Shown here piece by piece: positions 1 to 6,504 of a stretch of DNA of 9,623 nt; position 1 is the first letter of the stretch, and each line of letters begins with the position of its first letter. Under the pieces are notes generated by a model. The model was not told where the DNA came from and made no database searches. It saw nothing but the letters and a program-made list of their open reading frames with translations. Where the stretch lies: contig JAHDBK010000108.1 of the NCBI GenBank assembly GCA_020630455.1, forward strand, positions 1-9,623, written 5' to 3'. The position numbers and the translations under genes are program-made. Source of the DNA: Saprospiraceae bacterium. GTDB lineage: Bacteria > Bacteroidota > Bacteroidia > Chitinophagales > Saprospiraceae.

Positions 1-1
1 T

Positions 2-1357
2 TACTAAAACGGTTAAAAGATACAAACGTCGTCTTTCTCCACCACTTAATTTAGAGACATAAACTTGTTGTTGTTTTCTATTGAATAAAAACTTTTCTAG
101 AAAAGAAGCGGGGTTTAGTTTTTGACCATTGCTCAATTTGATTTCCTCGGCGATATCTCTAATAACATCAATTACTCTTTTATCAGAAGCCAAATTAATC
201 CCTTCTTGATGATAATGTCCAAAAACGATGGTATCTCCAACGACAATTTTTCCAGTATCAGGTTTTATTTCTTGGGTGAGAAGTTTAATAAAGGTTGATT
301 TACCAACTCCATTAGGACCAATAATTCCTACCTTTTCTCTTTTTTTGAATTTATAACTAAATCCTTCGACTGCTACGAAATCATCATAATATTTAGATAC
401 ATTATGACATTCTAATATTTTTTTGCCTAGTCTTTCACTTTTAAATTCTAATTTGAACTCTGATTGTTTTTGTTGTCCAGAAGTTTTATCTTTTAAATCA
501 TAAAAAGCATCTACTCTAGACTTTGCTTTAGTTCCTCTTGCTTGGGGTTGCCTTCTAATCCATTGAAGTTCTCTTTTAAGAAGTTTTTTGTCCTTATCCA
601 TAGTAGCGGATTCAACTTCTTGTCTATGTGCTTTTTTTTCTAAATAGTAAGAATAATTACCTTTGTATTTGTGAATTTTTCCATTTTCTAATTCATAAAT
701 TACATTACAAACTCTATCTAGGAAATACCTATCATGGGTAATCATAAATACTGTTTTGTTAGCTTGTGAAAGGTATTGTTCTAGCCATTCAATCATGTCA
801 ACATCGAGGTGGTTGGTTGGTTCATCTAAAATAATGAAATCTGGTTCTTCAATTAAAACTTTAGCAAGAGCTACTCTTTTTTGTTGACCACCAGAAAGGG
901 ATTCTACTTTTTGATATAAATCATTAATATTTAATTTATAAAGAATTTCCTTTATTTTTACTTCAAAATCCCATGCCTTTAAATCATCCATTTTTTGAAG
1001 TGCATGTTGTAAGTCATTACCTTCTTTTTGAAGAATTATGGCTTCTTCGTATATTTTAATGGCATTTAAAATGGGATTGTTGCTATTGAAAATGGCATCG
1101 ATGACGGTACTATCTTTTTCAAAAAAGGGTTCTTGAGGTAAGAGACCAGTGGTTATATTTTTATTAATATAAATATAAGCATCTTCTCTTTCAGAGCTTT
1201 CTTCACCTAGTAAAACCCTAAGAAGGCTAGATTTTCCACTTCCATTTTGAGCAACAAGAGCGATTTTTTGACCTTTGTCGATATGGAGGCTAATATCATC
1301 AAAGAGCAATTTATCGCCATAATTTTTAGTGATATGCTCTAAGGTCAAATAATTCAT
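2..1357 (-). CDS. uup: ABC-F family ATP-binding protein, Uup-like (3' end cut by window edge)
   Basis: A soluble, ribosome-associated tandem ABC ATPase of the ABC-F group; family members modulate translation and do not transport. I translated 452 codons from the ATG at 1357 to the window edge. NBD1 has Walker A AQNGSGKS (residues 36-43), signature LSGGQ (154-158), Walker B FIILDEP (174-180) and the switch histidine in MITHDR (205-210). The inter-domain linker (about 240-315) carries WIRRQPQARGTKAKSR, a hallmark of the Uup subgroup. NBD2 has Walker A GPNGVGKS (347-354) and signature LSGGE (437-441). Its Walker B and any C-terminal coiled coil lie outside the window. Uup proteins usually have about 620-640 residues, so roughly 170-190 are missing. 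The first Walker A glycine is alanine in NBD1. A TACATTTG box lies 31 nt upstream. The Uup assignment is by motif; another ABC-F subgroup is possible. Confidence 0.93.
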   Translation of the reverse strand, partial: MNYLTLEHITKNYGDKLLFDDISLHIDKGQKIALVAQNGSGKSSLLRVLLGEESSEREDAYIYINKNITTGLLPQEPFFEKDSTVIDAIFNSNNPILNAIKIYEEAIILQKEGNDLQHALQKMDDLKAWDFEVKIKEILYKLNINDLYQKVESLSGGQQKRVALAKVLIEEPDFIILDEPTNHLDVDMIEWLEQYLSQANKTVFMITHDRYFLDRVCNVIYELENGKIHKYKGNYSYYLEKKAHRQEVESATMDKDKKLLKRELQWIRRQPQARGTKAKSRVDAFYDLKDKTSGQQKQSEFKLEFKSERLGKKILECHNVSKYYDDFVAVEGFSYKFKKREKVGIIGPNGVGKSTFIKLLTQEIKPDTGKIVVGDTIVFGHYHQEGINLASDKRVIDVIRDIAEEIKLSNGQKLNPASFLEKFLFNRKQQQVYVSKLSGGERRRLYLLTVLV

Positions 1358-1387
1358 AAAATCTTAATAATTTAAATTTATAAGTAA

Positions 1388-1395
1388 CAAATGTA
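1388..1395 (-). promoter_or_regulatory. Candidate Bacteroidota -7 box for the ABC-F gene
   Basis: On the minus strand this reads TACATTTG, an exact match to the Bacteroidota -7 consensus TAnnTTTG, 31 nt before the ABC-F start codon. No clear TTTG is present at the expected -33 distance. The box lies after the terminator of the upstream protease gene, so the ABC-F gene is probably transcribed on its own. The same 8-mer precedes the exchanger gene at the right end. Confidence 0.5.
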
Positions 1396-1442
1396 AAAAT
1401 ATTTTATTAATTAAGATATTAATAAATAATTAAAATAAACAT

Positions 1443-1483
1443 AAAAAGACCTTTCAAAATTATAAATAATATCGAAAGGTCTT
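1443..1483 (-). terminator. Intrinsic terminator of the tail-specific protease gene
   Basis: A perfect 10-bp stem pairs AAGACCTTTC (1446-1455) with GAAAGGTCTT (1474-1483) around an 18-nt A/T loop. On the minus strand it follows the protease stop codon by 20 nt, and the stem runs into a short T-rich tract. It separates the protease gene from the ABC-F gene. Confidence 0.8.
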
Positions 1484-1503
1484 CAACTATGAATACTAAT
1501 TAA

Positions 1504-3633
1504 CTACTTCTGCATATCTTTCATAACCATTAAGGCTTCTAAAAGATAAATATCTTTTTTAATTTCTTTTAACCACTTATCGTTGCGTTCTTTTTTAGCT
1601 TCATCATTTTCAATGACTTCGATATCTGCTTTTAAGTTAAGAGCTTCTAAACCTACAATATTTTCTTTCATAATATCTTCGTATTTTTTAGCTGCTTCGC
1701 TTTCTTGTTTTCTTTCAGCAACATATTCATCATAAGCTAAAGAATAATCTGTATCTTCTCTTTCAGTTTTTAATCTATCTGCATTTTCATTGATTAATTT
1801 GAATTGGTCGTTAAAGGCTATTCTTTTTTTAGAATTAGCAATTAATTTATCTAAGTTCTTAACTTGACGAACATTCTGTTTGTATTCTAATGCTTCAATT
1901 TGAGACCATTCCATAGCATATTCATATTCTTTTTCTCCTATATCAATATTTTGATAATTATTAGGTAAAACAATATCAGACTCAACGCCTTTTAATTGAG
2001 TAGAGCCGCCATTAATTCTATAGAATTTTTGAATTGTCATCTTCACCTCTCCTAAAGGTTTTTTATCTTGATTTCCATTCACAAATTTATCTAAATTCAC
2101 AAATCTTTGTACTGTACCTTTTCCGAATGTAGATTCGCTGCCAATAATTACAGCACGGTTATAATCTTGCATAGCTGCTGCCAATATTTCAGAAGCAGAA
2201 GCACTGAATTGGTCTACCATTATTATTAAATGTCCATCAAATAAAACGCGTTTATCTTCATCTTCAAGGACACGAGTTTTGTAAATCCTATCTTTTACTT
2301 GTACTATAGGACCTTCTTCGATGAATAAACCAGACATATCGACTACATCTCTTAAAGAACCACCACCATTTCCTCTTAAATCTAATATAATTGAATTGAC
2401 TTTTTGTTCTTTTAATTTTTTAACTTCTTGTGCAACATCTTCGGCACACTGTCTTCCTGAAGGGTCTCTAAAGTCAGCATAAAAACTAGGTAAATAGATA
2501 TAGCCTACATTCTCAATTTTTTCATTTTTATAATTAAGAATAAGAGATTTTGCATACCCTTCATCTATGATTACCACATCACGGATAATAGAAATTACTT
2601 TTTCACTTCCATCAACTTTGGTTACATAAAGTTTTACTTCTGTTCCTTTTTTACCTCTTATATAAGAAATGACTTCATTAATCAACATATTGGTTACATC
2701 AACGGGTTCTTCATCTCCTTGAGCTACTTTAGTAATTAAATCATTAGCTTCTAGTTCTCCTTGTTTCCAAGCAGGGCCGCCTGTAATGATTTCTGTAACT
2801 TTCGTTGTTTCACCATCTGATTGAAGGCGAGCACCAATACCCTCTAATTTACCAGCCATTCTGATGTCGAAATTTTGTTTTTCAACAGGTGCAAAATATC
2901 CTGTATGTGGGTCATATAAGTTAGCGATAGAATTCAAATAAGTATCCATTCTATCAGAACGTTTAAGGGCATTTAATCTTTTGAACCACTTGTCGAAAAC
3001 ATCTTTTGTTTCCGTTCTAGCTTCTTCGACTAATTCATCAAAAGATTTTTCTTTAAAGTCTTTTTTTCTTTCATCAAGAGGTTTTTCTAGCTCATCTTTT
3101 TGGGCTTTTTCAGCACGGTGAAGCCTCAACATAGTTTCGTACTTCATGAGGTCAAACCATCTTTGTTTTAAAGCAGCTTCGTCTTTAGCGAAAGTTCTCT
3201 TATCGCCATCTAATTCAATATTTCCACCTTCTTTAAAGTTGAATTTTTGTTGAATAGCTTCTTCGTAATGTTGTTGAGATAGTTTAAGTGCATTATCAAT
3301 TAATTGCACAGACAATTCAAAAAACTCAAAGTTCATTTCATTGACTGCTTCATCTAGTTGATTTTCAAAGGCAGATAATTGGTCATAATCTTCTTGGGTA
3401 AGAAATCTTTTTCCACCATCCAATCTTTCAAGGTATTGATTGAATAATTTTTTAGAAAAATTATCATCTATTTCTAATGGATGAAAGTGTAATTGTTGAA
3501 ATCCTTCCATCATTGTACTCACTAGTAATTCATCTTTACCGTCAAATATTTCATTGTCATTATTTTGAAATGTAAAACTAAGTCCTATAAATAAGACAAT
3601 AAAAGGGACGGATAAATACCAAACTTTTTTCAT
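1504..3633 (-). CDS. prc: Tail-specific protease, S41A family (Prc/Tsp-type C-terminal processing peptidase)
   Basis: Periplasmic or membrane-anchored serine protease that degrades or trims proteins from the C-terminus. The 709 residues are full length for the Prc/Tsp type. A hydrophobic signal or anchor segment covers residues 5-22, with no lipobox cysteine. An N-terminal helical domain (about 30-240) is followed by LYDPHTGYFAP (239-249), a PDZ region (about 252-340) with GKLEGIGARL and GGPAWKQGEL, and the S41 catalytic domain. That domain includes LDLRGNGGG (417-425) and FSASASEILAAAMQDYNRA (476-494). By alignment with the E. coli Tsp motif, the nucleophile is S479 and the general base is K505 in FGKGTVQ. 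The last 140 residues are a lysine/glutamate-rich C-terminal domain typical of Prc (DUF3340-like). The gene is monocistronic, with a terminator behind it. Its natural substrates cannot be inferred from the neighbours. Confidence 0.95.
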   Translation of the reverse strand: MKKVWYLSVPFIVLFIGLSFTFQNNDNEIFDGKDELLVSTMMEGFQQLHFHPLEIDDNFSKKLFNQYLERLDGGKRFLTQEDYDQLSAFENQLDEAVNEMNFEFFELSVQLIDNALKLSQQHYEEAIQQKFNFKEGGNIELDGDKRTFAKDEAALKQRWFDLMKYETMLRLHRAEKAQKDELEKPLDERKKDFKEKSFDELVEEARTETKDVFDKWFKRLNALKRSDRMDTYLNSIANLYDPHTGYFAPVEKQNFDIRMAGKLEGIGARLQSDGETTKVTEIITGGPAWKQGELEANDLITKVAQGDEEPVDVTNMLINEVISYIRGKKGTEVKLYVTKVDGSEKVISIIRDVVIIDEGYAKSLILNYKNEKIENVGYIYLPSFYADFRDPSGRQCAEDVAQEVKKLKEQKVNSIILDLRGNGGGSLRDVVDMSGLFIEEGPIVQVKDRIYKTRVLEDEDKRVLFDGHLIIMVDQFSASASEILAAAMQDYNRAVIIGSESTFGKGTVQRFVNLDKFVNGNQDKKPLGEVKMTIQKFYRINGGSTQLKGVESDIVLPNNYQNIDIGEKEYEYAMEWSQIEALEYKQNVRQVKNLDKLIANSKKRIAFNDQFKLINENADRLKTEREDTDYSLAYDEYVAERKQESEAAKKYEDIMKENIVGLEALNLKADIEVIENDEAKKERNDKWLKEIKKDIYLLEALMVMKDMQK

Positions 3634-3942
3634 ATTCGAGTAAATTTATTTTTTATTACTAAAGCAATTTATAAACAGTTTGTAAAAAAGACAAATTAGC
3701 TTATAAAAAGACGTTTTATTTAAGACATCTTTAACCTTTGAACGTAAATTTTTAGAAATGTTTCAATTCTAGGTTTAAATTATTATATGATTTGAAAATA
3801 ATTTTATTGTTTTATATTCACAATAATTGAACCATTAATTATTATTTTAATTGTATTCAATCAATAAATTAAATTAGTAAGAAATTATTATTATTCATTA
3901 AGTAAATTAAAATAATAAAGAATATTCTTTATTATTTTAATT
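3634..3942. other. 309-nt A/T-rich intergenic gap without a gene
   Basis: This lies between the start of the protease gene and the stop of the acyltransferase gene, both on the minus strand. Stop codons are dense in all frames, and I see no RNA gene. The only structure I can support is the palindromic terminator at its right end and the weak protease promoter at its left end. The middle (about 3740-3900) is almost pure A/T with scattered short inverted repeats such as CAATAATT, which chance explains at this composition. Confidence 0.7.
3664..3695 (-). promoter_or_regulatory. Weak candidate promoter of the protease gene
   Basis: On the minus strand a TTTG (3695-3692) is followed after 20 nt by TAAATTGC (3671-3664), which partly matches the TAnnTTTG -7 box. 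The spacing fits Bacteroidota sigma-A promoters, but the -7 match is poor, with two mismatches in the TTTG part. It would give a leader of about 25 nt. Confidence 0.3.
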
Positions 3943-3943
3943 T
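3904..3943. terminator. Perfect 40-bp palindrome, terminator of the acyltransferase operon
   Basis: The 20-nt arms 3904-3923 and 3924-3943 are exact reverse complements with no spacer. In RNA this gives a hairpin of about 18 bp capped by the central AATATT or ATAT. The only G or C pair is the one in GAATATTC. The palindrome touches the last base of the acyltransferase stop codon (TAA at 3945-3943) and is the obvious minus-strand terminator. Its 18-bp core, ATAAAGAATATTCTTTAT, recurs at 8107-8124. Confidence 0.75.
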
Positions 3944-5607
3944 TATAAACTTAAATCAAAATTATTTAATCTATTATAATAATAATATAAAAGATGAAAA
4001 TCTTGTGTATAAATATTGCCATCTTTATTGATTCCTAAAGGATTTTTATCGTGATATAAACCAATGTTACCAATTCCATCTTTTACCAATTTTTCGGTAT
4101 CCCAATGAATTTCTTCGGATAAATTTACTTTACCTTCTTTTTCTTTTTCAATTAAGTCATGTTTTATTAAATCTACTTTTTCACAAAAATCATTAAAAGA
4201 TATACCAAATTCAGTTTCAGGAAGCCTCAATAATGCATAAATATCTAAATGTGGATAATTTTTATGATGAATTAAAAAGGCAGTATAAGCAACAATATGA
4301 CTACTCATAACAATATTAAATTCATGATAATCTTCTGTGATTCTTTTGGCAATTCTTCTAGTGTATTCACTTTCTCTTTGGAAATCACCATTAATTTGAC
4401 CATCTTTCATAAAATAGCCACTTATATCTAAAGTGTTTCCTTTGTTGTCTATACTATCACCGTTTTTATTCACTCTATTTCCTAAGACGTCGAGAGGAGG
4501 AGCAATTGAAAGCGTAATTTCAGAACTTTTTGAAAAATATCTCCAAGCGAATTTTATAATTTTAGTCCATCTTCTTGATTCATCAGATTTAGGAGGGATG
4601 AATAGTTCTTCACCTGTACTTTTTAAATATTGATGAATTAAACTATTGGCTTCTAGTACAAAGTGATATCCAATTATTAAAGGAACTATAAAAACTTTTT
4701 TATTGCTTTTTTCTTGTAATAAAACCCTTTGTGCTTCAACTGCAGAACCCAATAAACCCAATTTAAGTTTAGTTTCTAATTGTCCAGACCTAGAACGAGT
4801 GCCTCCAGGAAAGAATAAGCAATTTGTTCCTTTTTGAATAGCTAAATTAGACATTGCTTTAAGGGTTTCAAGATATATTTTATTCTTTTTACGTCTATCT
4901 ACTCTATAAGCACCAAGTCTATTCATATATCTTCCAACAATTTTGTTATTATATAAATTTAGGCCTGCACCATAAGTAAAAGGAGGTACGCCAACGACTT
5001 GGTCAAGTGCATAACCAACCATTATAGAGTCTAAGTTGCTAAAATGAGTAGGCACTAAGATTACAGAACCTTTATTCATTAAACTTCTTAGCTCATCTAC
5101 ATATCCATAAACTTTAATTCTATCTTGTAGTTCTTTTCTATTGCCAAACATAGTTCCTTTGCCTATACTCCAAGCAGTATTGAAAATTACTTTGAAAAAT
5201 TGAGTTAAAAATCTCCTTGCAAATTTAAAAGTTGAGGGTTTGAAACCACCAACGATTTCTTCTGAATAACGATATACTATTTTTTTGAGTAAATCTTCAT
5301 TTACCTCATTCACTCTATCTTTAGAAATATCTAATTCATGGTCAGAAAGTTCTTTTTTTATTTTTTTCCAAAAAGACATTTCATCGGGTAAATCTGCTTT
5401 CCAAGGTTCATTTTTTATTCTAATGGTTTCAAGATATGCAGCTCTTGCTATTTTATTTCTAATTTCTTCACTAGGTTGTTTCATCAACCTTTTTATAGTG
5501 AATTCAGCGAGTTCTTTTACAAATGCTTTTCTATTGCTGTAAAGTTTATTTACAGGCCAATCTTGCATATCTGGGATAACATGAGAATGTACAGGGCTCC
5601 TTTCCAT
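3943..5607 (-). CDS. Glycerolipid acyltransferase (PlsB/PlsC superfamily, likely glycerol-3-phosphate or 1-acyl-G3P acyltransferase)
   Basis: Transfers a fatty acyl group to a glycerol-phosphate acceptor in membrane phospholipid synthesis; expected at the inner face of the cytoplasmic membrane. The acyltransferase core spans about residues 150-375. Block I is HFSNLD (HX4D; H188 and D193), block II is GAYRVDRR (232-239), block III is FPGGTRSRSG (266-275) and block IV is VPLIIGY (308-314). Block III resembles PlsB (EGGRSRTG) as much as PlsC (PEGTRS), but the usual Glu is Gly. The protein is much longer than PlsC (about 240), with a helical N-terminal extension (1-150) and a 180-residue C-terminal extension, so a GPAT-like role is plausible. 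The start follows the upstream stop directly (TAAATG), which suggests translational coupling. A later in-frame Met (residue 14) is possible. There is no strong transmembrane segment; 127-147 may be amphipathic. The acceptor specificity is inferred. Confidence 0.85.
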   Translation of the reverse strand: MERSPVHSHVIPDMQDWPVNKLYSNRKAFVKELAEFTIKRLMKQPSEEIRNKIARAAYLETIRIKNEPWKADLPDEMSFWKKIKKELSDHELDISKDRVNEVNEDLLKKIVYRYSEEIVGGFKPSTFKFARRFLTQFFKVIFNTAWSIGKGTMFGNRKELQDRIKVYGYVDELRSLMNKGSVILVPTHFSNLDSIMVGYALDQVVGVPPFTYGAGLNLYNNKIVGRYMNRLGAYRVDRRKKNKIYLETLKAMSNLAIQKGTNCLFFPGGTRSRSGQLETKLKLGLLGSAVEAQRVLLQEKSNKKVFIVPLIIGYHFVLEANSLIHQYLKSTGEELFIPPKSDESRRWTKIIKFAWRYFSKSSEITLSIAPPLDVLGNRVNKNGDSIDNKGNTLDISGYFMKDGQINGDFQRESEYTRRIAKRITEDYHEFNIVMSSHIVAYTAFLIHHKNYPHLDIYALLRLPETEFGISFNDFCEKVDLIKHDLIEKEKEGKVNLSEEIHWDTEKLVKDGIGNIGLYHDKNPLGINKDGNIYTQDFHLLYYYYNRLNNFDLSL

Positions 5608-5967
5608 TTATGCTAGATTTAATTCTTGTTTAGCAGATTCAATTTGTTTTTTTGTAGTGGCTATGAAAAGTTTGTTATTAATTACAATAGTTGGTCTTTT
5701 TAGAAAAGTGTATTCACCTAGTATTAATTCTCTATACTCTTCTTCAGAAATATTTTTTTCTTTTAAATTCATACTTCTATATTTCATAGACCTTCTATTG
5801 AATAGGTTTTCATAAGAACCAGCTTGGTCTTTTAACATATCTAATTCAGAAGGAGAGATGTGTTTTTCCTTGATGTTTTGGAGTTCAAAATTATCTCCAT
5901 CAATTTCCAATTCTTTTAAAGTTTTTTGGCAGGTTTTACAGTGTGGTAAATAATATACTTTATTCAT
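5608..5967 (-). CDS. ArsC/Spx-like thioredoxin-fold protein (arsenate reductase family)
   Basis: A 119-residue cytosolic protein of the ArsC/Spx/YffB family. The N-terminal redox motif is C10-KT-C13 in YYLPHCKTCQKT. The family's late RP motif is FLKRPTIVINN (residues 88-98), with R91 at the conserved arginine position. An arginine cluster, NRRSMKYR (57-64), sits where ArsC proteins bind the oxyanion. The CxxC pair is as in Spx and YffB, whereas classical ArsC has a single active cysteine in that motif. The real function (arsenate reduction, disulfide exchange or regulation) is therefore open, and there are no ars genes nearby. It is the first gene of an operon with the acyltransferase, with no intergenic base between stop and next start. 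A TATATTTG box lies 17 nt upstream, and a mobile element begins just beyond that box. Confidence 0.85.
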   Translation of the reverse strand: MNKVYYLPHCKTCQKTLKELEIDGDNFELQNIKEKHISPSELDMLKDQAGSYENLFNRRSMKYRSMNLKEKNISEEEYRELILGEYTFLKRPTIVINNKLFIATTKKQIESAKQELNLA

Positions 5968-5983
5968 AATATTATGCTTTATG

Positions 5984-5991
5984 CAAATATA
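5984..5991 (-). promoter_or_regulatory. Candidate -7 box of the ArsC-like/acyltransferase operon
   Basis: On the minus strand this reads TATATTTG, an exact match to TAnnTTTG. The predicted transcription start is about 7 nt downstream, leaving a leader of roughly 10 nt. The expected -33 zone falls at about 6010-6015, inside the terminal repeat of the outer mobile element, and I see no TTTG there. Confidence 0.5.
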
Positions 5992-6009
5992 TAAAATAAT
6001 TAGACTTTA

Positions 6010-6050
6010 GAGCATGTTTAAATTTTAATCTTTATGAAAACCAATATATT
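6010..6050 (+). repeat. Left terminal inverted repeat of the outer element
   Basis: It begins GAGCATGTTTAAA and pairs with 6288-6328. Thirteen terminal bases are perfect, the next 11 are diverged (5 matches) and the inner 17 are nearly perfect. It ends two bases before the inner element's left boundary. Confidence 0.8.
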
Positions 6051-6052
6051 AA
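6048..6052. repeat. Left copy of the ATTAA target duplication (inner element)
   Basis: ATTAA directly abuts the inner element's left end and is repeated directly after its right end (6213-6217). The match stops at exactly 5 bp on both sides. In such an A/T-rich region a chance match is possible but not likely. Confidence 0.65.
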
Positions 6053-6212
6053 TACACTGTAACATAAATAGAATTGTATTTTGAAAGAGCCTTTTGTTCT
6101 GAATCTGCTTCACGTCCTCGCCTTAATAGCTAAGGCTATTAGGCTGCGGGCGTTCATTGATTCAAAACAAAATTCTTATTTCAAAAACTCAATAAATTTA
6201 TGTTACAGTGTA
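6053..6212. mobile_element. Inner 160-bp palindromic element, inserted inside the outer one
   Basis: The ends TACACTGTAACATAAAT (6053-6069) and its exact reverse complement (6196-6212) are perfect over 17 bp. The 5-bp repeat ATTAA flanks both sides (6048-6052 and 6213-6217). Most of the interior is also self-complementary: 6092-6105 pairs with 6159-6172 at 13 of 14 positions. The tip is a richer G/C hairpin in which GCCT (6120-6123) pairs with AGGC (6141-6144) and AATAGC (6125-6130) with GCTATT (6135-6140), flanked by a CGTCC/GGGCG stem (6113-6117 and 6148-6152). There is no ORF. It looks like a second, unrelated MITE family that would form a long hairpin as RNA or as single-stranded DNA. I cannot assign an IS family. 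Confidence 0.8.
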
Positions 6213-6217
6213 ATTAA
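6213..6217. repeat. Right copy of the ATTAA target duplication (inner element)
   Basis: Direct repeat of 6048-6052, immediately after the inner element. Both copies lie inside the outer element, which sets the order of insertion: outer first, inner second. Confidence 0.65.
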
Positions 6218-6243
6218 GAACTTGTCTTTATAAATATGTTATC

Positions 6244-6259
6244 GTTTATCCCGATAAAC
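6244..6259. repeat. Short hairpin in the outer element
   Basis: GTTTATC and GATAAAC are exact inverted copies with CC between them, so the hairpin is realistically 6 bp with a CCCG loop. It lies in the long right half of the outer element and is part of that element's internal structure. Confidence 0.4.
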
Positions 6260-6287
6260 TCAAAAATATTTATTTCGCCAAAACCTC

Positions 6288-6328
6288 AATCTATTGATTT
6301 TCATTGTGATAAATTTTTAAACATGCTC
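6288..6328 (-). repeat. Right terminal inverted repeat of the outer element
   Basis: The reverse complement begins GAGCATGTTTAAA and matches 6010-6050 at 33 of 41 positions. It is followed directly by TTA, the same three bases that precede the left end. Confidence 0.8.
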
Positions 6329-6417
6329 TTATTATGAATTGTCTTTTATAAAAAACTATTACGGATAACTTTTCATATTTAGGTTTAATTATTTTTATTT
6401 TTTTAATAATAATATTA

Positions 6418-6425
6418 TACTTTTG
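6418..6425 (+). promoter_or_regulatory. Candidate -7 box for the GIY-YIG-like/thiolase operon
   Basis: TACTTTTG matches TAnnTTTG exactly, 79 nt before the start codon. No TTTG lies at -33 distance, where the sequence is a T/A run. It would give a leader of about 72 nt. The outer mobile element ends about 90 nt upstream, so this promoter is probably independent of it. Confidence 0.4.
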
Positions 6426-6504
6426 TATATTGAATAAAGAATTGATTTAGCAGTAATTTCCTTTCAAAATAATTTTTAATTTTATAACAAAATTTCTTTA
6501 TAAA

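Larger units (their letters stand above)
6010..6328. mobile_element. Outer miniature inverted-repeat element (no coding capacity)
   Basis: The two ends are inverted copies. GAGCATGTTTAAA is perfect over 13 bp, and the repeat continues imperfectly to about 41 bp (6010-6050 against 6288-6328, 33 of 41 matching). The innermost stretch, ATGAAAAyCAATAkATT, matches at 15 of 17 positions. The element is flanked by TTA on both sides (6007-6009 and 6329-6331). It contains no transposase or other ORF. Excluding the inserted inner element and one ATTAA copy, it is about 154 bp. The GAG- ends plus a TNA-type 3-bp duplication resemble some IS5-family groups; that link is an inference from memory of those groups. 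A MITE mobilised in trans by a full-length relative elsewhere in the genome is the best reading. Confidence 0.8.

Noticed and set aside
1238..1261. Loss-of-function in the first Walker A of the ABC-F protein (Ala for the first Gly)
   Set aside because: The lysine and second half of the P-loop are intact, and I recall this variant as common in Bacteroidota ABC-F proteins, so it is not evidence of inactivation.
3740..3900. Possible small gene or RNA in the A/T-rich gap
   Set aside because: Stops in all frames, no conserved RNA motif, and only short chance-level inverted repeats.
4433..4633. Open frame on the plus strand inside the acyltransferase gene
   Set aside because: Antisense shadow of a conserved coding region; no family resemblance, and low-complexity translation.
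5285..5542. Open frame on the plus strand, 85 codons, Ser/Phe-rich
   Set aside because: Antisense to the N-terminal part of the acyltransferase; its composition is what a Lys/Glu-rich gene gives on the opposite strand.
6010..6328. Remnant of a transposase gene or a full insertion sequence
   Set aside because: No frame in the element gives a transposase-like translation or catalytic motif; the length and symmetry fit a non-autonomous element.
5968..6504. CRISPR-like or tandem repeat array
   Set aside because: The repeats are inverted pairs with flanking duplications, not regularly spaced direct repeats.
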